Below are positions 40,401 through 54,174 of a stretch of DNA of 60,000 bases, piece by piece. The position numbers and the translations under genes are program-made. The stretch is from Chrysomallon squamiferum (taxonomy: Eukaryota > Mollusca > Gastropoda > Neomphalida > Peltospiridae), in assembly GCA_012295275.1 (NCBI GenBank), contig CM022665.1:28366946-28426945 (forward strand). The letters run 5' to 3'. Numbering within the stretch: position 1 is the stretch's first letter; each line of letters begins with the position of its first letter. The notes under the pieces are model-generated. The model saw only the letters and a program-made list of their open reading frames with translations. It was not told the DNA's origin and did not search any database.

Positions 40401-41647
40401 AAACGTTTTATCTTTGTCTATACTATCGTAATAACGTTTGATAAATAAACCTCAAATTCGATTAAATATATTTTCAAAGTTATGCTTAAATAGTAGGTGA
40501 CTGATATGTTTTAGAATAACCTGATGTTTGAATAGACCAGAAATACGTAATATAAACATACATGCACATATGCATAGATATATATACACATACATACACA
40601 CTCAAACACAAACATACATATATATACAAACATACATACATATATATATATATATCCATGCATATATACATTCATGCACACATGCATGCATACATGCAAA
40701 CACTCATACATACATATCCAAAAAAAACAACTTTTTTGACTGATTTAACCATTTCATATTCTACAATATGCCATGCTAAAAATAAATTCATCCATTTTTC
40801 AGTCAACGTCACAGCTTGAGCTAAAGGTAAAAAAAAAATCAAAGTTTATTGTGTATTTACAATCCACTATTAACCAGCACTGATTTGAATGAGTTTATGA
40901 TTTTATTAGTTGTATAACTATACATGCAGACTCTGCTATTCAGATCTGCCTAACCGTTCAATGCTTTTCATTGCACAATCTATTCAGAATAACACACTTT
41001 AATTTTATACATGCAAACTCGAGAAGAAAAAAAAAAAAAAAAATAAAAAAAATAAAAAGAAGAAAATCTCTATATAATTGTATAGGTCAATTTTTTTTTT
41101 TTTTTATTCTTCTTTATAAATTTAAATTCCTTTGGATCTAATTATAAAGCGGGTTCACATAATAAAAAAAATATATATATTTTTAGGCCTGCACGGTTGA
41201 ACGAATGAGAATTCCCAGCGAGAGATATATTTATTTTATTATTACTTTTTATATATCCAAGGGAAATATCAGTTCATTCACGGTCAATAAACCAAAGGCA
41301 AAGATCTAAAGTAAAGGAGAAAACAGGAGCTAAATAATGCAAGTGTATTGTAATTTGGTCGTGAGTCATAGGCAGGCATTATTTTCGGGACGTGAACCCC
41401 AGAAGCTGTCAACTTAAACGGTTGTTTGTGTTTGCGGCTCTTTGCTTTCTGTGTCATATGATAAGGTACGGGGAAACCGTAGCCCTCATTTTCTTTCCAA
41501 AGTAAATGTTAATTTAGTTCTGGAGAGCACTGATCAGAGAAAAATAAAACTGTAATGTATTCAATACACTATGGTATTTTGGGGTTGTTGTTTTTGTGTT
41601 TTTTTGCTCTCGTTATAATGCATTAAAATAATGTTGTTGTGTTGAGC

Positions 41648-41699
<52 letters not shown>

Positions 41700-42568
41700 A
41701 ACAAAGCTTGTTTCATTTATATGTAAATGTCACGGACAAAGAAAGAGTGTGTGTGTTTGTTAAAAATGTGAAGAAAGAAATGGAAAGTTTAAAATAATAA
41801 TAATAACAATAATAATGATAAATAATGGCTGTTTACAGCGCTAATAGTATCATTGAAAGTAGTAAAAGTTTTAATAATTGTTTAGTTACAGAAGTAGTAC
41901 TACCAGCAGCAGTAGAAATAGCTGTAGTAGTAGTAGTTGTTGTGATCCTACTAGTAGTGATCGACGTCGTTGTATCAGTTAGATATGATTGCATTATTTT
42001 CTCAGTGTCTTCTAAACTATTTGTGAAATGGGAGAAAAAGAAATATCACACGACTAACTAAAATGAACGCTTTGTACAAGATACTCAGTTAAACGTTTAT
42101 ACGCAACTTTTGTTTAATGATATTCCTTTTGAGGTCTGCTTTGCGACATGAGTTGTGTCTGTGTTCACTTTCTCACGTATCAGAAAGAACAAGAACAAGC
42201 ACTGACAACGGCCGATTCTGCACCTAGGAACTACTGAAATGGCAAACAGCCCAGTGGGTGGACAGAAGATCATGTTTGCAACATATCTACCATAGATTCA
42301 CATGTTTAAATCAGTCTTTCTTTTTATTTTACTTCTTTTTTTTTTTTTTTTCTTCAAATAAAAGTTGTACATCTTACAGGGAATGAAAAGAAAAAGAAGA
42401 AAAAGTGTAGTAGTAACCACTGAAGAATTCTGGAGAGGAAATAGTTTTAAAAAAAAAAAAAAAAACAATTTGCTTTGACCTGTTTATTTGACACAGGCAG
42501 CCTGATTTATCTGAAACTTATGCAATTCGCACATTTAAAAGAAAGAAAAACAGGTGGGTGTACCTGTT
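40401..42568. other. Intergenic with CATA, GT and AGT repeats
   Basis: (CATA)n-type at 40555-40715, poly-A near 41025-41043, (GT)n at 41650-41698 and AGT triplets at 41885-41945. AP-1 TGAGTCA lies near 41364-41370. The 78-codon ORF at 41825-42061 lies across triplet sequence and is not called. Confidence 0.55.
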
Positions 42569-42864
<296 letters not shown>

Positions 42865-43285
42865 AGAAAGAAAGTGTCATAACCTCAAATGTCGCACTAA
42901 GAAAAGAAAAAAAAAATGGAAAAAAAAAATGATGTGTCAGAAATACAAACAGAAAGAAAGAGAGAACAAGATCTTCTATGAGACAATCACATCAAACTCG
43001 TAAACCACCGAGTAGACATGTCAGCCCACACGCGTCCTCCACTGCATCTGATAGGAGTGTTTGACACCCTCGTCGTCCGGCTGATTACACCCCAGATAAA
43101 ACACTGACTATCGCTAACACCCATCAGCGCCGTAGGCAGACGAGAAATTCTCCCGTTTCACGTTGTTGACAATGGTTTATCTTTACAGGTAATCCTTGTT
43201 CCCACGAGATCGCTTCTACTCACTGTTCTTTGCTATATACTGAGTTGTATATGTGTGTGTATTGTGTGTGTGTGTGTGTGTGTGT

Positions 43286-43322
<37 letters not shown>

Positions 43323-43582
43323 TGTGTGTGTTTGTGTATATATATATTTTGTTATTTATTTAACTAATTTATTTGGATATTTGAACTAACTGTGTATTAT
43401 TATAGGCTATAATTATATGGTCAACTAATAAAAAAATATAACTGTAAGTATATAGTGCTACTTTTTTTTTAACGTTTTAAACTTAAATTAAAAATATTTT
43501 TAACTACTGATCTTCTTTTTTTTTTTTTTTCTCTTCCTTTTCTCGTTTTTGTGCATGTTGGATTTTCTCTTCTTTTCTTTTG

Positions 43583-43618
<36 letters not shown>

Positions 43619-44005
43619 ACTCATTTACTTTTTGGTTAAAAAAAAAGAAATGGATCAACCCATAAAACATAACATGTAAATTCGAAGTGTATATTTAGAC
43701 TTTTCTTATCAACAAATTTACTCTTTTGAATCGGGTGAACAGCTTCTCAGGGTTCAGCTAAATCCTGTTTTTTGTTGTTTTTTTTTAAACTCGTTGCATA
43801 ACAGATAGTTGTGGGATTGTTTTTCATTTTATCTTTTTTTATAACACAGGTTTATTTTAAACGTGTCAAACTTCTGCAGCATGTTTTCAGTATTAATCTA
43901 ATCACTTCTGTTCTGAATGAAATTCATACGTGACTTTGTACGCATTGCCCATCTCTCCGAGTTAGAAATAGAGAAATAAATTACGAAAAATACATAATTT
44001 ATGTT
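42865..44005. other. Intergenic; unique island then GT and T-rich repeats
   Basis: A GC-richer non-repetitive island at 43000-43230 shows no exon. (GT)n lies at 43260-43335 and poly-T at 43515-43535 and 43588-43614. Confidence 0.5.
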
Positions 44006-44030
44006 GCAATCCGGTGCAGGTACCCGAGAG
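44006..44030 (+). repeat. Short module preceding GA repeat, copy 2
   Basis: The partner of 42569-42590. It is followed by only a short GAGAGATAGAG tract. Confidence 0.55.
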
Positions 44031-44338
44031 AGATAGAGAAATGTATTATATGACAGGATACACGCAGTACACACACAAACACACATACGTGCATAGGCAC
44101 ATGTACACGCCAGCACTATTAATTACTCTAATATACACATATCAGTTCACACATATACATACACACATATATGCGTTCATACATACATAGATGCACACAT
44201 AAATACACACACACAGATATGTACATACATATATACCTACAAACATGCATACATTCGTACATACGTACTACATACATAAATGCATACACATAACATACAT
44301 ACATATACACAAACATAAATACATACGTACACACATAA

Positions 44339-44377
<39 letters not shown>

Positions 44378-44842
44378 AGTATCATTTAAAGAAGACAAAA
44401 AGACATTAGACTTATCTACATTAATGTGTATACGTATAAGTTTACCACTAAACTGTGCGGATATAGCTAGTTTGTGCCATCTTCACAAATCAAGGGTGGC
44501 GTCAGAACAACGGAACAAGTCTCTTGTATTTGTTCCGATATGAGGTTAGTGGGAGTTTAGAATGAACTGAGAGTAGGAGGCTTGTAAAACAAAGGTGTAA
44601 TAATTTAGCAACACCCAGAAACACTTTATAAACACCAGTGTAGGAGTTCAGGCGGGTGTAATATACTGCTTCAAAGTAATGCGGTGAAAATATAATAATA
44701 ACGGAAGACTACATATAAACATATATGCGTACATACGTACGTACACATACACATACATATATGAACACATGCAGTTTTTTTTACATATTCTTTATATGTA
44801 TGTGTGTGTGTGTGTTTTTTTTTACGATATTCTTTATTTCCT

Positions 44843-44888
<46 letters not shown>

Positions 44889-44957
44889 CGTGTGTGGAGT
44901 ATTTGTTTCTAGGATTGGATATTATTGTACGAATGTGCGTGTTCGTGTTTGCATGCA

Positions 44958-44988
<31 letters not shown>

Positions 44989-45594
44989 AATACCTAAAAG
45001 ACATTTTCAATCATTGTCATCTCTGATGAAAACCGGTTAAACGTAAAAAAGGGACCGTGTTCTTTAAAGTGTAGATGGCGGCTGCTAAAAGCCGGACGTC
45101 CCACTCGGGGAATGTTCAAAAGTGTGTGTACTAAACTCTAGTCTCTCCTGTGCTGGTAGATAAAACTGTACACATCCGTCCTGGTCTCACAGATAAATAC
45201 GTTTCTTGTATCTGCAGGACAATCGTATTTCCTGGTACTATTTTAAATTCTTACTTTCGAGTTATGGTCTGTACGTGCCACTTAGCCATGCACCTTTTCT
45301 TTACTTGTCGTGTACACCGGATTTCTTTGTGATTCTTTTTAAATATGTTTTTTTTTTTTATTATTTGGAATACTATACTGTTTGTTATTTTCTTTATGTC
45401 TTTTTTTATTGCTGATGTTATTTCTTTATATCCATTTATTTTTAAAAAATTTTATTATTTTTATTTTTTTTTTTTTTTATTATTTTTTTTTTTATTATTA
45501 TTATTTGTTCACATTTATTTTTGTAATTTTTTTTTTTGACTAACTTTTTTCTTAATATCTTTCTTTCTTTCTTTGTAGTTTTACTGCGGATAAG

Positions 45595-45635
<41 letters not shown>

Positions 45636-45879
45636 ACCTATCTTCTAATTTACAATTTACATGTTTATATCCAGCTAGCTGTGAAATGGTCCACAACGAA
45701 GTTAAACGATAAATATACATTTTTATTGGCAATAACGCCGTGTATCTAGTTTTAAATTAGCGCGTTTAGCAGGTGATAATACAGTGTTTGGAAGTTCTGA
45801 CAGGCAAACATTTCTCATGGTAAGGTATACTGTATGAGTCACTGCTGCTAGATATAATGGGTGTGAAGAAAAAATGTGT
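44031..45879. other. Intergenic with CATA, GT and poly-T repeats
   Basis: CATA/TA repeats at 44130-44378, GT at 44799-44814 and 44846-44886, poly-T at 44959-44982 and 45601-45630. A unique island at 45040-45330 was read on both strands without a convincing exon. AP-1 TGAGTCA is at about 45834-45840. Confidence 0.5.
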
Positions 45880-46600
45880 GTTTAATGTCAATCACTGATT
45901 AATTTAAGACCTATTGACTTCGGCTTTTAAATCCAGCCAATGACTTTTTAAAGACAAATGTTTGTGGGTAATGCGATTAATACTCGGCGGTTTTGTAGTG
46001 ACTTAGCTCAACGGCTTTTAAGACAAACATCTGCGGCTTTCACACTGAATTTTAGTGACAAATATCTGCGGCTTTTAAGACGAGTAACCAGTGACTTTTA
46101 ATGACAAATAGCTGCAACTTAAAAAAATCAATTTAAAAAAAAATCTCTATTGAATTTTAGTGACAAGTGTTTGGGGTCTTTTAAGACGAACAGCCAATGA
46201 CTTTTAATGACAAATACTTGTACGTTTAAGTTCCAGCATCATAACAGTTTTAAGAACGAAATTAATAAACCAATAACCAATACGTTTTTAATTACAATAG
46301 CTCTACCATTTGAGACCAAAAACCAATGGCTTTTAATGGTCCAATAACCGTAAAATATCAGTAACTTTTTATACAAATAAATCAGTGTTTTTAATATCAA
46401 GATATCAAAGGCGTTTAAAACGAAATATCTCTGACTTTTAATACCAAAACACCATTTTTTTTTTTTTTTTAAATATCTACACTGAGTATATTTTAATGAT
46501 AAATACAAGCAGTTTTGAGCACAAAACCACCTTAGGGTTTAAATATAATGTCAGAAGATTTTACTAACAAAATATCAGTGATTTTTTAAACTAACTTTGA
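45880..46600. repeat. Decayed minisatellite based on CTTTTAATGACAAATA
   Basis: Phrases of the form GACTTTTAATGACAAATANCTG recur about 15 times at roughly 35-50 bp intervals, with many substitutions and indels. The best copies lie at 45900-46240. Confidence 0.75.
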
Positions 46601-47439
46601 ACGACCTCTGATATCAGCAGTCATTGTCTTATAATAATAAATGTTTTACCCTTTAATTGTTCATTTTCTGCTGTTATTGTTCTCAAGTTGACGGAAGAAG
46701 AATAGTCGAGAAAGCAAGATAAAAATCAGTTTCTAGTTTTTCCTTATAAACAAGACAGGAACACATCCTTCCGTCCATTTCTTTTGATCATATCTTTGTA
46801 TTAAATCTAAATATTTACTTTCCGCTTCAGTTTAATGACCACAAATAAATAAATAAATAAATAAATAAACAATAGTACTGGTAGGCCAAGTTCATTATAT
46901 ACAGAGGTAATCAGGTATTGCGGTAGACGAGTTTTTTCTACGAAATGGGAATTATACGAACTGGGAATTCTACCAAATGGGAAGACACCACTAGTAATTG
47001 TAGTAGTAGTAGTAATAACAATAATAAATTAATTAATTAATTAAAATAAAAAAATAAAAACAATTTAAATTTTTTAAAATCAAGAAAGAAATGTAATACA
47101 AGTCTTAAACTTTCAAATGATGTATATTATAAATTTAGAGCCATAAATATATCTCAGAGATTTGAATTTGGATAAGAAATGTGCATTCACTTCTTGAAAT
47201 AATTTCGCTTCTTCTTTGTTCTACCCCCATCATCACCCCACCCACCACCACCACCACAGTGCAGCCACCCAGTTATCTATTTCCAGCCCATCAAAAATAG
47301 AAAAAACATTAAATATTAACAATTACTGTTTACATTTATAATGCAATAATTTTTCTTTTTTCTTCATCTTCTTTTTTTTTTTTTTTTTCTTTTTTTTAAA
47401 AAGATAATGGTCTTTAAAATGTCCATGTATGAACAGAAC
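46601..47439. other. AT-rich intergenic, no gene seen
   Basis: (AAAT)n at 46846-46870, ATTA repeats near 47025-47045 and poly-T near 47371-47390. Confidence 0.55.
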
Positions 47440-47560
47440 CCCAAATCACGTTATCGCATGTCATATGACGTCACGTGTCTTGAAGACTAGTATAGTAAGG
47501 AGGAAAAAAACGTCATCAATAATTTCCTTAACACGTGACAGCGGAAGTCTTATTTATAGT
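47440..47560. promoter_or_regulatory. Clustered CRE/E-box/ETS motifs in a unique island
   Basis: TGACGTCACGTG (perfect CRE overlapping a perfect E-box) lies at 47466-47477, with ACGTCATC, a second CACGTGA and GCGGAAGT (an ETS-like core) within 75 bp downstream. This is a promoter- or enhancer-like grouping. No exon was found next to it; the 83-codon ORF at 47837-48088 is not convincing. Confidence 0.35.
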
Positions 47561-48228
47561 TAACCTTCCTTAATTTAGGAAACATTTTTCCATTCCTCAA
47601 ATTTATTTTATTCATTATTTATTTATTTTAAATATTTACTTTCTTTTAAAAATATTTATTTATTTATTTATTTACTTACTTACTTGTTTATTTATATAAT
47701 TGACTATTTCTATAGTTATTATATTTATACCCTTTTATTCAAGATTATTCTTTTTTGTTTGTTTTTTCTTTCTTTTTTTCCAGTTATTTTTCTTTTTTAA
47801 CAAACATTTCAGAAAACTTGTTAACACAGGAATACATTGAAACAGATATTTAAGTGGATATGCTCAGCCGGTTTTCACATCAAACCAACCCCGCCCTGCT
47901 CTAATAACTTCAGGAAGACTACCGTTCTAGATTTAATTGTTTTAATTATTTTATATTTATCGTTTATTTGTTTATATCCTTTTTTTTTTCTTTTTTTTTT
48001 AAATTTCTTTTATAGTATTTTTCGTACAGCAGCGGATGAATATACTAGTAATTTCTGTGAGTTGTATTTGTTGTTCTCACCTATATAAAATACATTTGCA
48101 TTACAAATGGAAATATATATCGTATGTAACACCTAAACTGTTTTCAGCAGCTGATTAAACAATTGTGTCACACTGTTATACTTTTGTACAGTTATCTATA
48201 TTGCTGACGAATCTGAAATAAGGGTCAG
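47561..48228. other. AT-rich intergenic, no gene seen
   Basis: (TTTA)n near 47655-47672 and T-rich tracts. No supported gene. Confidence 0.55.
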
Positions 48229-48457
48229 TTGCTCATGTGCTGTGTTTGTTCGGACGTATTTGTGTGTATGTATGTTTGTATGTATCTAAGTATGTGTGTG
48301 TGTGTGTATGTATGTATGTGTATATGTGTATGTTTGTATGTATGTATGTGTATATGTGTACGTGTATGTGTGTATGTTTGTGTGTATGTGTGCTTGAATG
48401 TATATATATATGTGTGTGTGTGTAACTAAAGATTTGTGTGAGTATTTGTGTGTGTGT

Positions 48458-48532
<75 letters not shown>

Positions 48533-48540
48533 TGTATATA
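48229..48540. repeat. (TATG)n/(GT)n block and (GA)n microsatellite
   Basis: Imperfect GT/TATG repeats to about 48423 are followed by an uninterrupted GA run at 48463-48530. Confidence 0.95.
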
Positions 48541-49093
48541 TACATGTTAATTATATTAATGCTTGTTTTGTACTGAAAAATAGCTTGTGTCATATTTTAG
48601 AAATTTCATTGATCGAGCAGTTTATTAATTTATCTCAAAACGTACAACATTATTAACATTTATTAACTGTCAATTGCATGTTTCATGTACATATATTAGT
48701 TACTTTTACCAATTTATATCAACGTTTTTATATGACCAATCTGTGTGTATATATGTATGCATGTATTCATGTTTTTATATATATATATATATATATTCAT
48801 ATATTCAGATAGGTATATTATAAATACTTTTTTATTTATGCAGTTATTTATTTGTTTACTTATTTTTGTTTGTTTAGAGAAACTATTAATTTACGATAAT
48901 TGTTAGCTATAATGTAAAAAATTCATACATTTATTTATTTATTTATTTTTGTATGTTTTTTTGTTTTGTTGATGTTATTTTTGTCTTTGCTTTAGTTTTT
49001 GTGTCTTTTGTTGCTTCTTCTTCTGTTTTTTCTTTTTATTTTTGTTGCTTTTGTTGGTTCCTTTTTTTTAAAACCTTATCAAATTTCTATTTA

Positions 49094-49124
<31 letters not shown>

Positions 49125-49322
49125 TTTTTTTTTTTTTTTTTCTGATGTTTAGGTATTTGAAAAAAATGATATAAAAACGCACTAAATATAAAACACGTCT
49201 TTCATTATTTAAATATTACATGATAATAAGTTTGCATAAAATTATGACGAAAACAGTTTACAAAATAATGTCAGATCACAAAAGTTGAATATAAGTTTGA
49301 ACATGAAATGACTTTTGTTGTA

Positions 49323-49370
<48 letters not shown>

Positions 49371-49381
49371 TTTTTTTTTTT

Positions 49382-49419
<38 letters not shown>

Positions 49420-50308
49420 GAATGTAACAATATTAATTGGCAAGTAACTTATATAGGAACACAAAAAGGGGACGTCTTCTTAATTCTGTAATTCTGAATT
49501 TTATTATAACATTTCCCCAAACATCAGAATGGGAAAAACTGCGTCCCAGGTCCCAACCGAGTTATACAAATGACGGTTTGATACTTTACAGAGTATAAAG
49601 AAGAGAGAGAAAAGACAAACTATTGTAACTTACAGCATAAATAAAAGACGTATTAACATAACATAAAGCCATGAAAATAAATAAAAGGGAAAAGGAAAAA
49701 AAAAAAAGAAGAAGAAGACAAACAGGGTCTTTGTTATTTTGTAATACACAATTTATTGTTCTACCGTTATAACATATGACGTGTTCTCGCTTACATTTCC
49801 CCTTTCAAATTCGATGTACTTTGTATACTGTGTTACAAATGACAGGTGAGTGAAATTGGTCGACGACAACATCAAACGCTTTGTACGGGTTGTCATTGTG
49901 TTTGTCAGGCAGTTATAATGAAAAAAAATAAATTAAAAATATTTTAAGCGTGACAGGCTGAAAAGGATATAGGATTTTTCTTCAATTTTTCCTTTCATTT
50001 ATTCTTTTTTTCTTTTTTTAAAGTAAAAAAAAAAAATAATAATAATAAAATTTGTTTTTTTTTAAAAAAAAAAGCATATCTAGTTTTCTCGTTTTGGTCA
50101 TGGTTTTTAATAAAGAAATTTCAAAAAGATTGCTGAATATCTTTTTATTCTCCGATCGAAAAAATACCTTTACATTTGTGCGTTGAATAATTTGTCCTGG
50201 GTACTTACTTATTATTTTTTTAGGTTGCTATTAGATGAAGGAAAAAAACGCAAAAAAACAAAGTTTTATTAATGACGCATTGACAACATTTTTATATGTG
50301 TCGCTCAC

Positions 50309-50340
<32 letters not shown>

Positions 50341-50524
50341 GCGCATCAGAGTGTGTTTTATATCTTCGTGATTTTCCAGCATACTCGTTTCATCATTTTT
50401 CATAACTGATTTTAACGCAGAAATAACCGCCACCCCACACACACAAAAAAAAAAAAAAAAAAAATAGAGAAAACTGGCTCGCAAACTGTCTTGAAATGCG
50501 AAGTCAAAACACGCATTCTGTATC
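48541..50524. other. AT-rich intergenic, no gene seen
   Basis: (TA)n at 48778-48796, T-rich low complexity at 48940-49140, (TTA)n and poly-T at 49323-49418, and (TA)n at 50317-50339. Confidence 0.55.
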
Positions 50525-51640
50525 ACAACGTAAGGTCGAGAATGTGCCTAGTGTGATAATTAAGGGTAAAAAAACCCATTCCTAGTCTTATAACTTGAGG
50601 TCAAGAACTGGCCTGATCTTATAACTTGAGGTCAAGAACTGGTCTAGTCTTATAACTTGAGGTCAAGAACTAGCCTAATCTTATAACTTGAGGTCAATAA
50701 CTGGCCTAGTCTTATAACTTGAGGTCAATAACTGGCTCAGTCTTATAACTTGAGGTCAAGAACTGGCCTAGTCTTACAATTTGAGGTCAATAACTGGCCT
50801 AGTCTTATAACTTGAGGTCAATAACTGGCCTAATCTTATAACTTGAGGTCAATAACTGGTCTAGTCTTATAACTTGAGGTCAATAACTGGCTCAGTCTTA
50901 TAACTTGAGGTCAAGAACTGGCCTAGTCTTATAACTTGAGGTCAATAACTGGCCTAGTCTTATAACTTAAGGTCAAGAACTGCCCTAGTCTTATAGCTTG
51001 AGGTCAATAACTGGCCTAATCTTATTACTTAAGCTGAAGAACTGGTTTAATCTTGTAACTTGAGGTCAAGAACTGGCCTAATCTTATTACTTAAGGTGAA
51101 GAACTGGCCTAGTCTTACAACTTAAGTCAAGAACTGGCCTAGTCTTATAACTTAAGTCAAGAACTGGCCTGGTCTTACAACATAAGGTCAAAAACTGGCC
51201 TAGTCTTATAACTTAAGGTGAAGAACTGGCCTGGTCTTACAACATAAGGTCAAAAACTGGCCTAGTCTTATAACTTACGGTCAAGAACGCGCCTAATCTT
51301 ATAACTTAAGGTCAAGAACGGGCTTAGTCAGTCTTATAATATAAGGCCAAGAACGCACCTAGTTTTATAATTCAGATCAGGAATAAGCATAAGTTTTATA
51401 ATTTACGATCAAGAAAGCATTGTCTTATAAATTATGGTCAATAATAACACCCGTATTCTTATCGTACATAGTCAATAACGCACCTAGTCTGATACCGCGC
51501 TGAGTCAAGGGTGTGAATACCGTCCTATAACGTAAGGTCCAGAAATGCATAGAGTATAATGGTAGGATCAAGAACGTGCGTACTGTCATTTAACACAGGA
51601 TCAAGAACACGCGTACTGTCCTATAAAGACGGGTGAAGAA
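50525..51640. repeat. 31-bp minisatellite array (about 35 copies)
   Basis: The unit is CTTATAACTTGAGGTCAATA followed by ACTGGCCTAGT, with AAGAACTGG as a common variant. Copies from about 50580 to 51030 are nearly identical. To the right they drift (AACTTAAGGTGAAGAACTGG and others) and become barely recognisable by 51600. Single-base indels appear in the 51110-51180 copies. Each unit holds one AGGTCA hexamer. Confidence 0.95.
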
Positions 51641-52274
51641 CACGCTGCCCGTCTCTTTTCATGTTGCCTCTGAACGAGAAGACAGGTTTGTAAAGCTGTT
51701 AGCAAGATAAAACGAGACCACAGTAAATAAAGTCAGTCTGAGTCACGTCAATGTTTGTAAACACGATGGCTTTTCAATAGTTGTGTTGAATATACCGCAG
51801 TTCATTGCGTATAGACTACGTTAGATCCTTTATTTTTAGTACAGAAGAACTAAGATGACTTATTGATGTTTGCTTTTATTTTTTTTTTTTTTTTCTTATT
51901 CTTTCTTTCTATTTTATTTTATTTTATTATTTTTTTATTATTATTATTATTTTTTGTTGCTTACTCAAGTCGAAACTTTTTAAGGACGTATTTCTGTGTA
52001 TCATATAAATTATATGCATGTATGTGCATTGATAGAAACATAGATAATAATGTTTGAAAAGAAAGTATCAGATTACATCGTACAACAAAACAAAAAACAT
52101 GTTTAAAAATGTTTTTGTATGTGGGTGTGTGTATACGAATATGTCTATATATGGTTGCAGGTATATAATATGTATGTGACATTTATCTTATAACGGCTAA
52201 CTGGATTGGTTCATCAGTATAGTCGTATGTTATGTATACGATTTACATATACTTCTGCACATATACACACATGT

Positions 52275-52305
<31 letters not shown>

Positions 52306-52319
52306 TACATACATACACA

Positions 52320-52350
<31 letters not shown>

Positions 52351-52552
52351 TTACTTCCATCACCATTTCAGTATAAAAAATAATTAAAGAATCTAAGTGT
52401 CCGCATTTGTGTAAAGATTATCAATAGATCAGGCACATTTATTTCTAGTCTATTAAAAGAATATTAACATATGGATCTACATTGTTCAATTCACTCCTGT
52501 TGTAATTTTTTAATTTTATATATAGATACATACATACATACATACATACCTA
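51641..52552. other. Intergenic with CA/CATA repeats
   Basis: TGAGTCACGTCA, an AP-1 site overlapping a half CRE, lies at 51739-51750. T-rich sequence lies at 51875-51957 and (CA)n/(CATA)n at 52275-52350. Confidence 0.55.
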
Positions 52553-53169
<617 letters not shown>

Positions 53170-53267
<98 letters not shown>

Positions 53268-53450
53268 CTTTGTGCAATATGCTTATTTATGATGTGTCCA
53301 TATTAAAATGTATGTGTACATTAATGTATTATGTGCAATATTGTATTTAGCTGTCTAGGTTTTTGCCAGTGTGTGTGTGTGTTTTTGTGTTTGAAGTACG
53401 TATGTATGCATGTATAAATGTATATGTATATATGTATGTATGTGTGTGAG

Positions 53451-53542
<92 letters not shown>

Positions 53543-53570
53543 TAGATAGATAGATAGATAGATATATATA
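53170..53570. repeat. GT-GA block and CT-TA-GATA block
   Basis: GT at 53170-53187 joins GA to 53265. A second block holds CT at 53453-53495, TA to 53540 and GATA units to about 53562. Confidence 0.96.
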
Positions 53571-54005
53571 TAGATATATGTAAGTATGTACATATTAAGT
53601 ATTTACATATGTACTTATGTGTGGGCGGGTGTGTTTGCGTTATGATGATTGATGAATAAATTATTATGACTCTTAGGGATGCGTTAGAAACATCACGTGA
53701 AAGCTAAGAATATAAATGATATAATAGACACGATTGTGTCACATGTTACATCACATGGTAAACTACATTTGTGTCATAGGAAATAAAAGCAGAACCTCCT
53801 ACACACTGAGACGCGTGCTTTTCAAACTCGAAACATAATTTAACTCCCACTTCTTAACTATGCCCTCTGTAGTTACATGATACATCTTTATGTTTCTTGT
53901 TAAAGATTTCTTCTTCTTCTTCTTCTTTTTTTTCTTTTTTTTTTTAAATTGTTGGTCACGATTAACAGCAGTCTTTTACATTGGCGTGTTTCTCTTTAAC
54001 GTTTT

Positions 54006-54118
54006 ATTATTATCATTATCACTATTATTATTATTATTATTACTATTATTATTATTATTACTATTATTATTATTATTATTATTATCACTATTATTATTAT
54101 TATTATCATCATTATCAC

Positions 54119-54173
<55 letters not shown>

Positions 54174-54174
54174 T
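54006..54174. repeat. (TTA)n microsatellite with CAC/CAT interruptions
   Basis: About 56 triplets. The poly-Leu, poly-Tyr and poly-Asn frames come from it. Confidence 0.97.

Noticed and set aside
50525-51640. Regular 31-bp repeats considered as a CRISPR array
   Set aside because: The units are contiguous, without variable spacers, and decay gradually. The window is clearly eukaryotic. It is a minisatellite.
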